Below are positions 22,070 to 34,404 of a stretch of DNA of 48,774 nt, in pieces. The stretch's first letter is position 1. Every line of letters begins with the position of its first letter. The stretch covers positions 1 to 48,774 of the forward strand of contig FLMG01003780.1 of the NCBI GenBank assembly GCA_900088475.1, given 5' to 3'. A model generated the notes under the pieces. The model was given only the letters and a program-made list of their open reading frames with translations, made no database searches and was not told the DNA's origin. A program made the position numbers and the translations under genes. Source of the stretch: Hyphochytrium catenoides (lineage: Eukaryota; Sar; Hyphochytriomycetes; Hyphochytriales; Hyphochytriaceae).

Positions 22070-25000
22070 TCAGCTCTCCATGATAAAGTCACTCAGCTTC
22101 TCCAGCACCAGTGGCAGCGGTAGACCGAGCTGCTGCGCCAGCCCCAACGCCTGATCCTTTGATATCTGAAAGGTCTTTCCTCTGCTGCTGCCGTCCAGCC
22201 CCTGCTGCTCCACCCAGCGCTGCAGACGCTGCACGAAGATCTCCAGAGAGATGATGTCTCGGTCCTGCACCTCGCCCTCCGGTCCGTCCAGCAGCCCTGA
22301 GGGTGGCGCGTAGTTCTTGAGGATGAAAGGGTGAGAGAGGAGCTGCCGTGGTGTGGGACGCTGCGATGGTTCTCTCTTCAGACAGAGATCCACAAAGTCT
22401 ACCAGCTCTTCGGGGAAGTCGCCATAGGAACGCAGCGAGGGCAGTGCCTTGTTCCTCACAGCCTCCACCACGCCCCAGAAGCCGTCCTTGCTGTCTATCG
22501 GCCGCCTGCCGATGGCGCAGGCCATGATGGTCAGACCAAACGACCAAATATCACTCTCCATGGCGTACTCTCCTCCCGCAATCCGCTCCGGTGCCATGTA
22601 AAAGACCGTGCCTGTGAAGGTAGTGGCGAAGGCCTCAGACTGTTCAAGCTGCTTGCTGATGCCAAAGTCGGAGATCTTGGCTGTTCCCTGTTTATCTATG
22701 AGGATGTTGCTGGGTTTGATGTCTCTGTGGATCAGCCGCTGCTCGTGCAGGTACTGGAGCCCGTGAAGCACATTGTGCGCGATCCTTGCCAATGTTCGCT
22801 CGCTGCACTTGACCTGCCTCGCGACCAGGTCTTCTAGGGAACCACCGTTCATATACTCGAGAACGATGGAGACAGTGCGATCATTGGGGTTCGTGAAGGC
22901 GTCATAGAAGGCAATGACGCAGTGTCTGCCAAAGTTAGCAGAGTCTCTGATGCCCAGCGCTACAAAGTTGTTATGCTGCGCTTTCAGCTCGCGCACGAGC
23001 TGATGGCGCTTCTCTTTGTCATAGATTGTCACCACCTTCACAGCCACCAGGCGCATCGCCTGCGTGTCTAACGCCTTGTACACCTCACCGCCTGCCCCTG
23101 CTCCAAGCCGCTCCAGCATCAACAACCGCTCCGTGATGCTCAATGAGTTCTCAGAGTCACCTCGTCGCATGCCATTGGCCTACAAGAAGGACGGGGAACG
23201 GGGAACGAGGAAAGTAAGCGACCCGCGTTAGGTCCGGCCAAGTAAACAATAAAGAAGGCCAATAGAAACCTATTCCTTATTTCTTGTAAGGATCATACAA
23301 GCGGAGAGAGAGAGAGAGCAAAGAGAGAACTGAGCGAGGAGAAGGAACAGACAAGGGGAGAGAGAGAAAAAGAGACTGAGAGGTAGATGAGCTCGGATGG
23401 GAGCTGCGCACAGGTTCTTAAAGCCCGTCAAGCTGCATTTTACCTTGATCTCTAGCCCTTGGGTCAGCAGCGATCCCTCAGCCGAAAAGATGTAGGATTG
23501 TTGCAGCGGGTTGGCCCGCGGAATGTTCGCAATATCGAGCGAGAGATCGCCAATGGGAGTCGGACGGCGAGGTTTCTTCCCTCCCATACCCACCGCCCCA
23601 GTCTGCGCCGACGTAGCGACAGAAAGGGTAGAAGAAGCGTTGTGCCCTGGTGCAGGCGTCGGGCCAGCGCTAGTCACTGCTGTGGTCTGTAGGCTGGCCG
23701 GCCGGGTAAGAATCTTAGTTCCCACCGGCGGAGAAGTCTTTCCCGCAGGCGCGTTGGAGGCTGTCCCGGACATGACAAAGGCAGGCTGCACAGTCACAGA
23801 CAGAGAACTGGTACTGGAGGATTGAGCATTGCGGTCGCTGACAGTTTGACTCTCTGATGGTGACTTGGCCGAAGAGCTCTCTGCCACTGCCACAGCAGCT
23901 GAGGGCGTGGAGGCCGCGGAAGACGAGGTGGTGGAGGAAGCAGGAGACACCCCACCGCGGACCGAGATGCGTGTGCGGGATATCATGGTTGGGGAGCCTG
24001 AAGAGTTGAGGGGACTGCCGCTGAGCGTGGCAGCACCAGCGCGGGAAGGGTCCACATTGAGGAAGGAGCGGGATACGCGTCGCGACTGGACTTGTGAGCG
24101 GCTTGGAGAGTTGACAGATGGTGCGGTGCCTGCGATCTGCGGCGGTGCCCCGGTCTTGCTCTCTGAGAAAGATCCCCGACGCGCGCGGGGAGAGTCGTTG
24201 AACCTTCGTTGCATCATAAAGCGCTCCACTTGCGTCACCGGCCTGCAGAGAAGGAGGGCCAGACACGATCAGATGCCGGAGAGACGCCATCGAATGCGAG
24301 TAAACGCAATGTTAGATAGAGAAGTGGCGACCAAATGCAGGCAATTAGACAATCGCGTAGGCTCAAGAGGGACCTAGGAAACGCTTTACAGAGGTAAATA
24401 GAGGAGCTTGCGTAACGGGCAAAAACGAGCAGAGAAGTCGAAGAGAGAGAGTAGGAACTAAGGAGAGACAAAGGGAGAGAGAAGAATAACCAGCGGCAGA
24501 AAGAGCAACGTGACAGCAACTTGAGGGACAGCTGTCTGCCCAAAAGAAGAGAAAGACAAGGGCAACACACCTCTGGGCATTGACTGGAGTCACCGCTGCC
24601 TCCTTGTTCGCTGCGGTGCTGGGAACTCCGCCGCCCACACTTCCCCGTGAATGAGTACTGGAGCTGCTACTGGCAAGCGAGCCAGCACTGACTCTGAAGT
24701 CTTTGTGCTCGCTGAAGGAGCTCCGGGTCATCCCGCCCTCTCCTTCTAGGCTGGCTGGAGGCGGCGCAGAGGCACATCTCTCTGAAGGAGAAACGGAGCT
24801 GTCTCCTGCCCTCCCGCTCTCTCGATGAGGCAGAGGATGGGTCACTCGACGCGTAGTTATCTTGCCTGGAGTAGGGGAATCCTCTCTGCGCCCTTCAATG
24901 ATTAGACCGTCGCTCCCTCGTCGACCCTGGCTCTCTAGGCCAGGCCTCCCCTTCTCCTCTCCGTGGTCCTGCACATGGCCCTGGCTGTCTCCTGCTTTGT

Positions 25001-26339
25001 CTTCCATTCCTGCCAATCCCTGGCCCGCGAATAGACCTTCAGAGGCTCTGTTCTGTTGACCAACTGAGGCTGAGGACCACGCTTTCTTCAGATGAGGCTG
25101 TTGCGACTTCACATGAGAGAGAGACGAGACGACTTTCTTTCTTGTCGTGCACGCCTCACAACGCGGGTTGGCCTTCATCTGCCCAGGTATCTGGAGCAAC
25201 CGCACATCGTGTACCACCAGCTTCCCGCGCTGATGGATCAACTGAGAGCAGTCATGGCAGTACACCAGCCCACAGTCATGGCAGAAAACGGCTGGCCCTG
25301 TCTCCTTGCAGCCTTGACAGATGCGATTGCACTCGGAGTTGTCCAGCTCTGTAGTCACATAGAAGGTCATTAAACGGTTCAGCGGCGACCTCCGTCTCCC
25401 CTTCGCCCCGACTCCTCCTGCTCTGTCTCTTCCCCCTGCTTGAGGAGAGTCTGACTTACAATAGGAGCGGAGGAAGAGGTTGGAGACATTCAGCCTGCTG
25501 ATGAGAGCAGAAGAGCTCTTGCCTTCCTCTCCAATGTATTCCACACAGTTCGCCACTGTCGAAGCAAAACACTCGTCACAGCCTGGCAGTGTCAACGGCA
25601 TGGGCGAGCTGTGGATCGGCCTGAAGTCGTGCACAACGAACTTTCCCTTCTGATGCAGCAGTGTGTTGCAGGCGTTGCAGTAGATCAGTCCACAGTCATA
25701 GCACAGCCGCTCCGCCTGCCTCTTCTCACAAGACTGGCAGATCATCTGGTTGAGCGTGTCACTGAGCTCTGTCAGCACTACCGCGTGCACTGAAGATGGC
25801 TTCTGCGCCTCCGTTGGGGAGACAGAGTGCGCTGGTCGGCTAATGTGATAGTTCTGTACGCGATAGGAAACAGGAGTGTGTCCTCCCCCGCAGCCGTCAG
25901 CAACACGAGCCGGATCTGACACATGGATTGTCTTGATACCCAGTCCGCCGCCTCCGCCGGCTGACGCCTCCGGCAGCAGCGGAGAGTCATCAAAGTCTTC
26001 TAGCGCGTCATCGATATCGTAGGCATCTTCCAGCCCTGCAAAAGGGTCAGAGACGCCGCTTCCAGTCTGAGGACTAGCGATGATGAGCTCTGAGTCACCT
26101 GCGAGGTCGTGCAAACGATAGTCGCGCTGCGGCTCTCTCCCTCCATAACCTGACGGTCCCAGCGAGCTGCTCTTTGGTCGGGAAAGAGGGTTGATGGGTC
26201 CCATGACAGAGCCCATAAGGCAGAGAGACATCATGACGTTATCCTTGCCACGGCCATCCTGGTTCTGTCGCCGATCTTCGGCAGACAGAGGAGCAGTCAG
26301 GCTCTGCTGGAGTGGCGGTGCTGCATCTGTGTCCGGCAT
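22070..26339 (-). CDS. Two B-box fingers fused to a STE7-type MAPKK kinase
   Basis: Three exons join in phase: 26339-24571, 24242-23444 and 23179-22070, giving 1225 aa. Two similar zinc-finger units of B-box type lie at about 201-237 and 341-377 (CQSC...CYDC...YCNAC...H and CQGC...CHDC...YCHDC...H). Each is followed by one further CxxC pair (254-257 and 394-397). A long Ser/Thr/Pro-rich linker runs to about 850. The kinase starts at about 875: Gly loop GAGAGGEV, Lys904 in VAVK, HRDIKPSN (1007-1014), DFG (1027-1029), APE at 1052-1054. The activation loop has Ser1037-x5-Thr1043 before FTGT, the spacing of plant MAPK kinases. It is predicted to phosphorylate a MAP kinase, with the fingers as scaffold or sensor; that role is inferred. 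The start is the first in-frame ATG. An in-frame GTAAGT at 25459 could mark an undetected intron between the fingers. Confidence 0.85.
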
Positions 26340-27122
26340 AGTGAGAAGAAGGAAGAGATGGATGGGGAAAGAAGAAGAAGCAGAATGAGGAAACAACGGC
26401 GTGTTATCAAGAGATGGCTATGGCCTTCGATAGGCAGGCTTCATCTCTCCGTGGAGAGACGAGATAAGAGAAGAAGATAATGAAGCCAAGCGATCCAGGG
26501 CGGACGACCCTCTCTCCTCAAAGGCTGAGCCTTTACCTTTACATTCACCAAGAGATCCAGAGAAGAGGACGCTAGAGCACAGTTAGAGAAGGAGTAAGCT
26601 AAAGAGGATAGCAAGGGGATTGGAAAAAGAAGGGAAGCGAGCTCTGTCTCCTTCTTAGAGCGAGCTGATCAAGCTAAGCGTCTCTCACGAAGGGAAGACA
26701 AGATCTTTTCTCCTTCCGCTTCTGCACTTTCTCTCCTTTTGGCTGGCGATCTCTCTCTCTCGCTCTCTTTCTCCTTTCAAAATCGTCCTTGACTTGGCAT
26801 CTCCACCAGGATCATCCAACTTCTAGTCAAGCTTGAGAAAAGAGATATGAAGATCTATGGCTGTATCTCTAGAAATGCTTCTCCCTTTCTCTCTTTCTCT
26901 CTCTCGCGCTGTTTCTCTCTCTCTCTTCGTTCTCTCTCCGCTCCTCCGTCTCACATTGGTCTTATCCTCCTCCGCCCTCCTATCGTCCTTAGCTGATCGA
27001 GTGCTTTGTGAATCTTTTTTATCGAGAGGGAAGGTTGCTCTTCTCTTTTTCCTCTCTTCTCTGCAGTGTTCTGAGCGCAACCCCCAGTCTGTCTGGCGCN
27101 NNNNNNNNNNNNNNNNNNNNNN

Positions 27123-27154
<32 letters not shown>

Positions 27155-27420
27155 AGAAGCTTGTATCCGGGTACGCCTGTATCTCGTTGCTGCTTCTTTG
27201 TCATCTCTCCCTGTCTAAACCTAGTACGCCTAAAGTACCAAAATTCTCTCTGTCTCGAGAGAGCTTGACTCTGTCTGTGGATCTACTTTTGACTTCTCAG
27301 GCGCCTCTGTCCAAGAGGCAGGGCAGGAAGCAAGAGGGAGCATGGAGAGGAAGAGAAGAGAGGACGGCACGCAAAAAATGGATATCAGATCCAAGACCTG
27401 CAAGAAAGAAGGACTAGAGA
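26340..27420. other. CT-rich 5' flank of the B-box kinase gene
   Basis: Presumed promoter and 5'UTR region of the kinase gene. From about 26740 it is CT-rich on the plus strand, and it includes the gap at 27100-27122. The open frames here are low-complexity translations and are not called. Confidence 0.45.
27100..27151. repeat. 23-N gap joined to a (GA)n run
   Basis: Undetermined bases at 27100-27122 are directly followed by a perfect GA run to about 27151. This is most likely an unresolved dinucleotide repeat. Confidence 0.9.
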
Positions 27421-30400
27421 GATATGGATCCCTGAGACAGAGCAAGACTATTTTACCTTTGTAACCTTTATAAGAGTTGTGAGAGATAGGTCACTCCACG
27501 AGACAGAGAGGGAAGAGTGAGACATGAGAGAAGGAGCTTGGAGAGGCCAGAGTTATTATGCCTGTCTTCCAGCTGTACTCCCTTGTACCTGAACATATCG
27601 AGTGCCAGCCATCTACAAAACCTGTCACTTTACATATATAGTATATTGTAGCCTAGCACACCGCGACGGTTGCCACATTCTCGCAGAACATGTACTCGTA
27701 CTACATTCAATGTACACATCCCGCTTCACTTGTAGGCAGATTCTGATTAGCTACAGCTAGAGATGAGATTATCCTGTATATGAATTTTCCTATAACTAAT
27801 AGTCTGCAGAATGACAAATTGATACTTTAGGGAAACTGTAACGGAACGCAGTGTTCTGTAATATAAGGTACCGGAGGAGGTCTGGGCTCTCACCCTCTTT
27901 ATTCTTCTGCTTGCGAGTACTTCTGCGTGCATGACAGCATCACCATCATCAGCTCCATCATCCTCGGCCTTACTTGTTGAGATTCTATTCTTCTCTCAGG
28001 ATTCCCTCCTCGCCCAGAGCGCCATCCTCTCATCTTCAAAGCCCACCATGTCCCATGTCCGCCTTCTTGTCCAACTCTCCACTGGCTTGTTGGCTTCCCT
28101 TTCATGAGTTTGAGCAGCAGCAGAATGCTACTACACAATTCTGTACGAAGGAGCGACACAAGCTAATGAATGGCAGACCCTACTATTCTTGGACCCATCG
28201 TGGCCTGGTCTTTAGGCCTTTAGGTCTCCTTGGGAGCGATGAGCTCGCTCATTTCCTGCTTTGTACAGCACAGCTGAAGCTGCAGAGCTCCCAGTGATTG
28301 ATGAAGAGAGATTCCCAATAAGCGCCGATACCTGCACTTGCTCAAGGAATGAACTCGCTGTTCTACGGAATGTATGATTGGACACTCGCGGTGAGGCCAA
28401 ACAGGTGAGGCCAAAACAGAAAGGTAAGGAGATGGCGCTCCTTGTCAATCAGCTCCACACTGGCCTCGTCGGCCCTCATCATTCCTTCCCCCTGCTGCTC
28501 GCCAGTTGCTACGCGGCTCCATCAGAAGACTTGGCTGCGGTCGGAATTGGCTGCAGTCATCAATCATCTGTCTGGCTCTGTCTGATGAGTGACGTAGAAG
28601 GCGCCATTGTTCATGGTCCTTGCCTGGGTGAGTGGACAGGAAGCAACCCAAATAGACGACTGGTTGAGACACAGCGAGAAACCTGCCAAAGTTTATAAAA
28701 AGAGGTGTCCGACTGCACTCAAGGTTGTTCGCGACGAAAGCTTTTGAATAGCTAGTACAAGTAGGGTCACTATAGGAAGGGCGAGGCAAAGGAACTCAAA
28801 GTTTCTTGCTTCAACGTTATTTTAAAATCGATCACCACCCAGCAGATTGCCGTCCTCGTCGATAGCTCGCCAAAAGAACAAACCACTTCTACATTCTGCT
28901 ATGGACGGGCCAGCCGGATGCTGTCCCTATGATGGAGCCGGCTCAAGGACAACCCCTGATCGCACGCATCTTGTCTTGGTGCTATGTTTGTCGACCTACT
29001 AAAGCCTGAAACCTGCCGACATAATAGGATTCTTGCTGCTGCTGATGAAGAGAGACACGTCGTCATCATCAGCCTTCGGTTTCTATAGTATTTGTGTAGA
29101 TTGCTATGGAATCGAAATTGCAGCAGCAAAGGCGTTTGGCATCACGACGGTGAAACTCGAGAAGGCTATCAAAGACCTGAACTCTATCTAGTTATGAGGG
29201 CTGTCGCCAGCACACACGAAGCAGAAGCTAGCAACGCATAACAGTGGATTGCGCCGCTAACCTATTATCCATGAGAAGCAAGTGGCCAACAGAAAAAGAA
29301 GTCCTGTGCTCAAGCTGCAGCTAGCCACGCTACTCCTTCATAGAAGATGTAAGCTTGAGAGCAATATTCGAAAGTGCTTGTTGGAAGCGGCGTTGATTGC
29401 CGAGCGTATATCTACGGGCAAGGAAGGGAAGGGCATTGTGACTATGAGGAACTTACCTGGACCGCCTGCTACACTATGGTAGCATGCGGGCTGGGAATAA
29501 AGACAAAGCAGGACAGAAGAAGATGCCAACCTCCTCCGAAAGCCAGGCCCTCCTTCTTTACCCTTCCACGTCCTGCCTTATCTAACCGCAGCAGATTTGA
29601 GGCAAGATGACTGGGCCCAAGTGGTCGCCCACTCACGGGTTTGAGCTTACTATCCACATACATACTGTCGAAGCGTCGGGTTCCAGGAACTATCTTCGAC
29701 TCAATTTCGATTTTTATAAACCTTTGGATGATCCTGAAGGACGATGATGTCCCGAGCAGCAGCGGAACTGAGGTAGGAGGTGGGGTCGGACTTCGCCCCA
29801 GACGGTACTAAAGAGCAGGGGGACCAAGAATCATATCCGGTCCCTGTATGTGATGCACAGAGTGGAGAGGCAAAGAAGAAGAAGATGCAATTCTAGATGT
29901 TAACGAAGGTGGAGAGGAGGAGGCTATTTCCCCTATATCCCCACAGACGGATGAAGCAACGCCAGGCCACGGCTCCGTCCAATTAAGCTGCCCAAGAGAT
30001 ACAGGCAGGATGATGAGAACATCTACTTCGTCGTGTCAACCCTCCTTTCCTCCATTCTTTACCTTCACCCTCAAAACTACAAGGATTGACTTGTCTCATC
30101 CTCATCATCAAAGTCGTTTTTGTCTTCTTCCAGAGAGCAGGGCAGATCTTAGAGACGCTATTCATAAGAGGTGCCCCCGTTCTCGGTCGTTCTTTCTTCA
30201 GTGACTTAACCCCATTCAGAGAGATCAAGCTCAGCAAGGAAAGGAGAGCAGCAGGACCAGACTAGCTCCCTTGTCTGGAAATCAGCCATGGAAGAGACCT
30301 TTCGTGTCAGTGCTCTTTCGCCTCCAAAGGGCGGTCTTGCATACTCCTCTTGGTCCGGCACAACGTACTACCACTTGCCTTCTTTGGCTCTATCCTCCTT

Positions 30401-32861
30401 CATTTCTATTAGTACTCCATCCACCAAGCTCTGGGGCATTTTATCATCATTATCCTGCTCTTCTTCGTCACATCGTCCTGGCAGTCTCACCATATCCTAC
30501 TAGCCTGATTATGAATCTAATATCTTACTACGCTGCTGGCAAAAGATCAGGGAAATGCTTATCCATAGCCTTACCGTGGTAGGAGGAAGAAAGGAGGAGA
30601 AGGTGGAGTACTGATAAGTATGATGCCAGGATGGTGTGACGGGAAGAAGAGAAGGAACGCCTGCCGAGCACGAGCTCCTGGTCAGCACTGCTTAAGCTAA
30701 TAAAGGGCTGGCATTAGGAAGAACGAGATCAGGACCACCAAAGGCATTCTGTGTTATATTATCGCCCACCAACGCGCATTTATTCTCCTCAGCAGCATCC
30801 TGGGTCGGCAACATCAATCGTGATTGTCATTGCCACCAGAAGAAAAACAGTCGCCCCGTTTCAGTCACAACTCTCTAGCTGATCGTCAAAGCCAGAACGA
30901 AGAAGGGGAGAAGTCTCCATCACATCATCACTGTTCGCCGCCGACGTCGCTAGTCTCTTCGCCATCGGTCTTCACCACATCAGCATCCCTGACCGGCGTC
31001 ATTGCTAGGAAGGAGGAGGAGAAGAGACTCTTCTTCCTTCAGCCTTCTTATTAAGTCAATCATCACTATCAATGGCCGTCTTATCATCAACTCCTACGGC
31101 GAGGAGCTCTACGGCGTCGCTCATCTTTATTAAAATCTTCATTTCTGCAGACGTCTTCATCCAAGCTTCAACTGGCCTTTCTGCTGTACTGACGGTGTAG
31201 ACAGGCACATACACATGACACGACTACAACGCCTGGGGATATAATAAAAGTGGGAAGCCCAGATCCCCATTTCGTTGCAATATTTTATATCTGTAGCAAG
31301 GGACTTCAGAATCCGCATGACATTCTTTCGATAAAGTGCTAAGAGTTATCCTTGGACCTCAAAACCTTGAGGTTAATATAAGGAATACAGAAGGGCTAGC
31401 CATGTTATTGTCGTATAATGAGGTGTGATCATCCCACACTTTCTTATGGGCTGTGTGAGACAGGGACAAGACTTCTTCAACCTTCCAGGCCGTTCAACTG
31501 CCTGCCTGGAGGAGACCTGTGTAAAAGGATCGAATTGCCTTTGTCATAGATTTTATACCTTGACTCAGGGTATCAGCGGTCCAGGGGCATCTCTCATGCC
31601 TCTGTCTCCCATTGACCATAGAACAACTCCAACGGTAAGTTTATCTCTTGCACCTCGTACTTTCGATATAATCTTCCACACAAACGTCAATTCCATCATT
31701 TTGGCCTGGTGTAGACCGAACGAACCTAAATAACCTAAGAAACGTCTTGCCTCAGCCCCACAGCCGCAAACAGCACAGGATATTACCAAGGGCCACATAA
31801 CACTGGGATAGTAGTCTCTAACATTCAAGCCTATAAGTCCTTATCCCAGTGCTGTCTGTTGTCTGTCCTCTCCTGCTGCAGTCGATGCTCATCCATAGCG
31901 ACAGATCCACTTGAGGGAGAGTCTGCATGAGGCTCCTACAGGAGAGGGAAAGGCAGAGACAGAGTGACAGTTATCTGAAGTCTTATTAGGGATTCTCAGT
32001 GTGAAAGAGAGAGGCAGAGGAGAGTTAGAGGAAGTGCACATGGTCGGACAGTTAGAGGAAGAAACATGGAAGGCAATCAGGGTCAGAAAACGGTGCCTGT
32101 CCTTGTACTTCCACGAGTAAGACAAGGTAGTGAAAGGAGGAGGGAAATAGGGGATGTGCAGCAAGAGAGAGAGGTAAAAGGAAGAGTTCGAAAGGGAGCG
32201 AGCTTGCTTGAGGAAGAGGAATAAGACGAGATAGAAGCAAGGAAGAAGCATGTTTTTGGATCGTTCTACAAGTGCGAGTGAGTACGGAACGGGATGGATG
32301 AGTGCATGCAACGCTGGCCAGACCCGCACGGCATATTTGAAGGCAAGCCACTCTGCTTGCCCCTTCCCTTCCTTGCTCTTCTTTGCCCTTGCTGACTCCT
32401 CTCTTCACCCCTTCCCGCTTCCCTTCTCTCCCTTCTCTTCCCCACTTCCTGTGATGAGCTGGAGCTATTCCAGACAGTTCCTGGTAGATAAGAGCAAGCT
32501 ACCTAGAGGAGTGAACAAACAGTACCACAATAGAAGACAGAGTGGCTCCAAGAGAAGAGCGGGTTAGGTCCGTGACTCGAGAGTGTGGTTGTGGGACCCC
32601 GCAAAGTAAACGACCGGCTCTGGGGCGAAACACGAAGACACGCTCAAGACAGGCGGAACCAGACAGTCATCAGACAGGCAAACGGGGAGAGGAAGAGAGC
32701 AGATGAGGTCCAGACAGCCACTAAGGAAGCCAAGCAAAGAGACAACCATAATCTCTCTTTCCCGCAAGCAGCTACGACGGCGGCGGACGGTCAACCTCGC
32801 TTCCTCGTTCAATTTGTGGACCTAAGCAGAAAGAAAGGGAAAGAGAGAAGTTTCCGATAAG
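27421..32861. other. 5.4-kb gene-poor segment
   Basis: No frame has a recognisable domain and no exon chain could be built on either strand. Short triplet-rich patches (TCATCATC, CCTCCTC) are scattered through it, and one perfect 10-bp inverted repeat occurs at 31801-31851. The right end from about 32400 should include the promoter of the next plus-strand gene. I see no tRNA, rRNA or transposase. Confidence 0.5.
31801..31851. repeat. Perfect 10-bp inverted repeat
   Basis: CACTGGGATA at 31801-31810 pairs with TATCCCAGTG at 31842-31851, leaving a 31-base loop. It could form a hairpin or be the end of a small element. No flanking duplication was identified. Confidence 0.55.
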
Positions 32862-34404
32862 ATGGTAGACGGCGCCCTTGGAAGCTCCTCTTCCGAGCAA
32901 CCTCTGGAAGTAGAGTTCGTTGCTCCTTCTCAGGCAGAGTTTACATCTCAGGCTGCGCCTCCAGAAGAGAGCGGCCTAACTGGGCCAGCCGACATCGTAG
33001 CTATGCAAGACAGAAAGGAAGAGCGTCATGTTACAGAGTCCATCGAGATATCAGAAAAGGACGTTAGAAAGGATGAGGTTAGACAGCTAAGTGGCACTAA
33101 CTGTGTCGGGACACGAGAAGCACTAGATGAATCCGAGACAGAGGTTATGAGAGACAGTCAGTCTGAGAGTCAAGACAGTCAAGAAGTTAGAGGTGGGTTC
33201 GGCGACCGTAAGGAGACAGAGGAGAGCGACAGATGTTCTCTGCCCATACACGCAGCCGATGCTGGCTGCGGTGACGGATTACAGAAAAGCGAGACACCTA
33301 CATTAAAAGTGGGGACCATGTCTTCAACAACGGAGTTTGAACCGCTCCTCTCAGTAGAAGGTAAATTAGCAGCAGAAACAAGAGAAGCACAAGAGAAAGA
33401 GGACACCGAGGCTCTTGAGGTCCTCTGTGCGTCTCCCTACAGAGATGAGGAAGGGGAAGCGGACCAAGACGAGGAGGAAACGGTTCCTTGCACCTGGCGG
33501 TGCTCTCTGCCAAGAAAGCGTAGAAGACACGGAAGAGTTTACCGTGACCCTACCTCGGGAAGTTTCTCAGCTGACTCTGTCCAGGTAGTAGGTAGTTCGT
33601 GGTCTTCCGAGGACGTGAGCGCGAGCAGCGAGCAACAGCCATCGTTCTCGTCCGCTTCATGCCCTCTCTCACGACGACGGAAGAGACTGAGGGCGGGGCG
33701 AGGGACGGCTTTTGGCTATAGAAAGGGCCAAGCAACAACTCTACTCCTCTCTGTCCCGCAGCCAGAACCTGCTGATTACTGTCCAACTCATAAGAGCAGC
33801 GCGGCGGCAGCGCCCACCACCATGACCAGAAGTGAGGGCCGAGGGCTCAGCCTTCCTACTTCTTTATTGTATGCTAAGGTAAGCTTCTAGAACGTTTTAG
33901 AGCCATGGCTAAGACAAGAGGCAGGCAAAGGTAGCACTCGAATTAGACAATGCGGGAACGGAAGGAGTGTGGACAAGTCAAAGGAGGAGAGGGAGACGTT
34001 ATGGGACGACCCTCCTGTTTGTTTAGGTCAAGCTCTCTTAATATATTTGTTCGCTAATCGCCCGCTTCCCCGTAGCCGTCCTTCAAGAAGAAAGCAGCTT
34101 CTTGCGGTCAGTCATTGCCCATGCCAAAGGTCAGTAGACCCATGCCTGTCCACTTCCCATGTCTTCAGAGTCATGCGCTATTTGTAACTAACACCAGGCT
34201 TGCTTCCCTTTATTATCTCAGATTCCTGCGCTTCGTGCTATGGAGCGTGCCAGCTTACTTGGCTATCAGTTGCATGACTCCTACTGCCCCTGGGAGGGCG
34301 AGGAAGAAAATAGACTGGTAGGCTGGAGCTTTCCTTGGTTCCAGCCAGGCGCAGTGGGACTCCTGCCGCTCGCGCCGGGATCGCTGCTGCCAGGACCAGC
34401 TTAA
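32862..34404 (+). CDS. Unrecognised acidic protein with basic patches
   Basis: Three exons join in phase 0: 32862-33878 (donor GTAAGC), 34076-34129 (donor GTCAGT) and 34222-34404, giving 417 aa. I do not recognise the family. The first 210 residues are Glu/Ser/Thr-rich and look disordered. Clusters of basic residues (PRKRRRHGR, SRRRKRLRAGRG) could be nuclear localisation signals. The most structured-looking part is the C-terminal exon, with PALRAMERASLLGYQLHDSY followed by CPWEGEEEN and a hydrophobic Pro/Leu tail. The small middle exon (PSFKKKAASCGQSLPMPK) fits both splice phases, which supports a real gene. The start is an ATG shortly after an in-frame stop. The last exon could instead splice at CTG|GTAGGC near 34318. 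Confidence 0.62.

Noticed and set aside
26857-27417. Long plus-strand frame upstream of the B-box kinase
   Set aside because: It is a Leu/Ser-rich translation of a CT microsatellite and crosses a run of undetermined bases.
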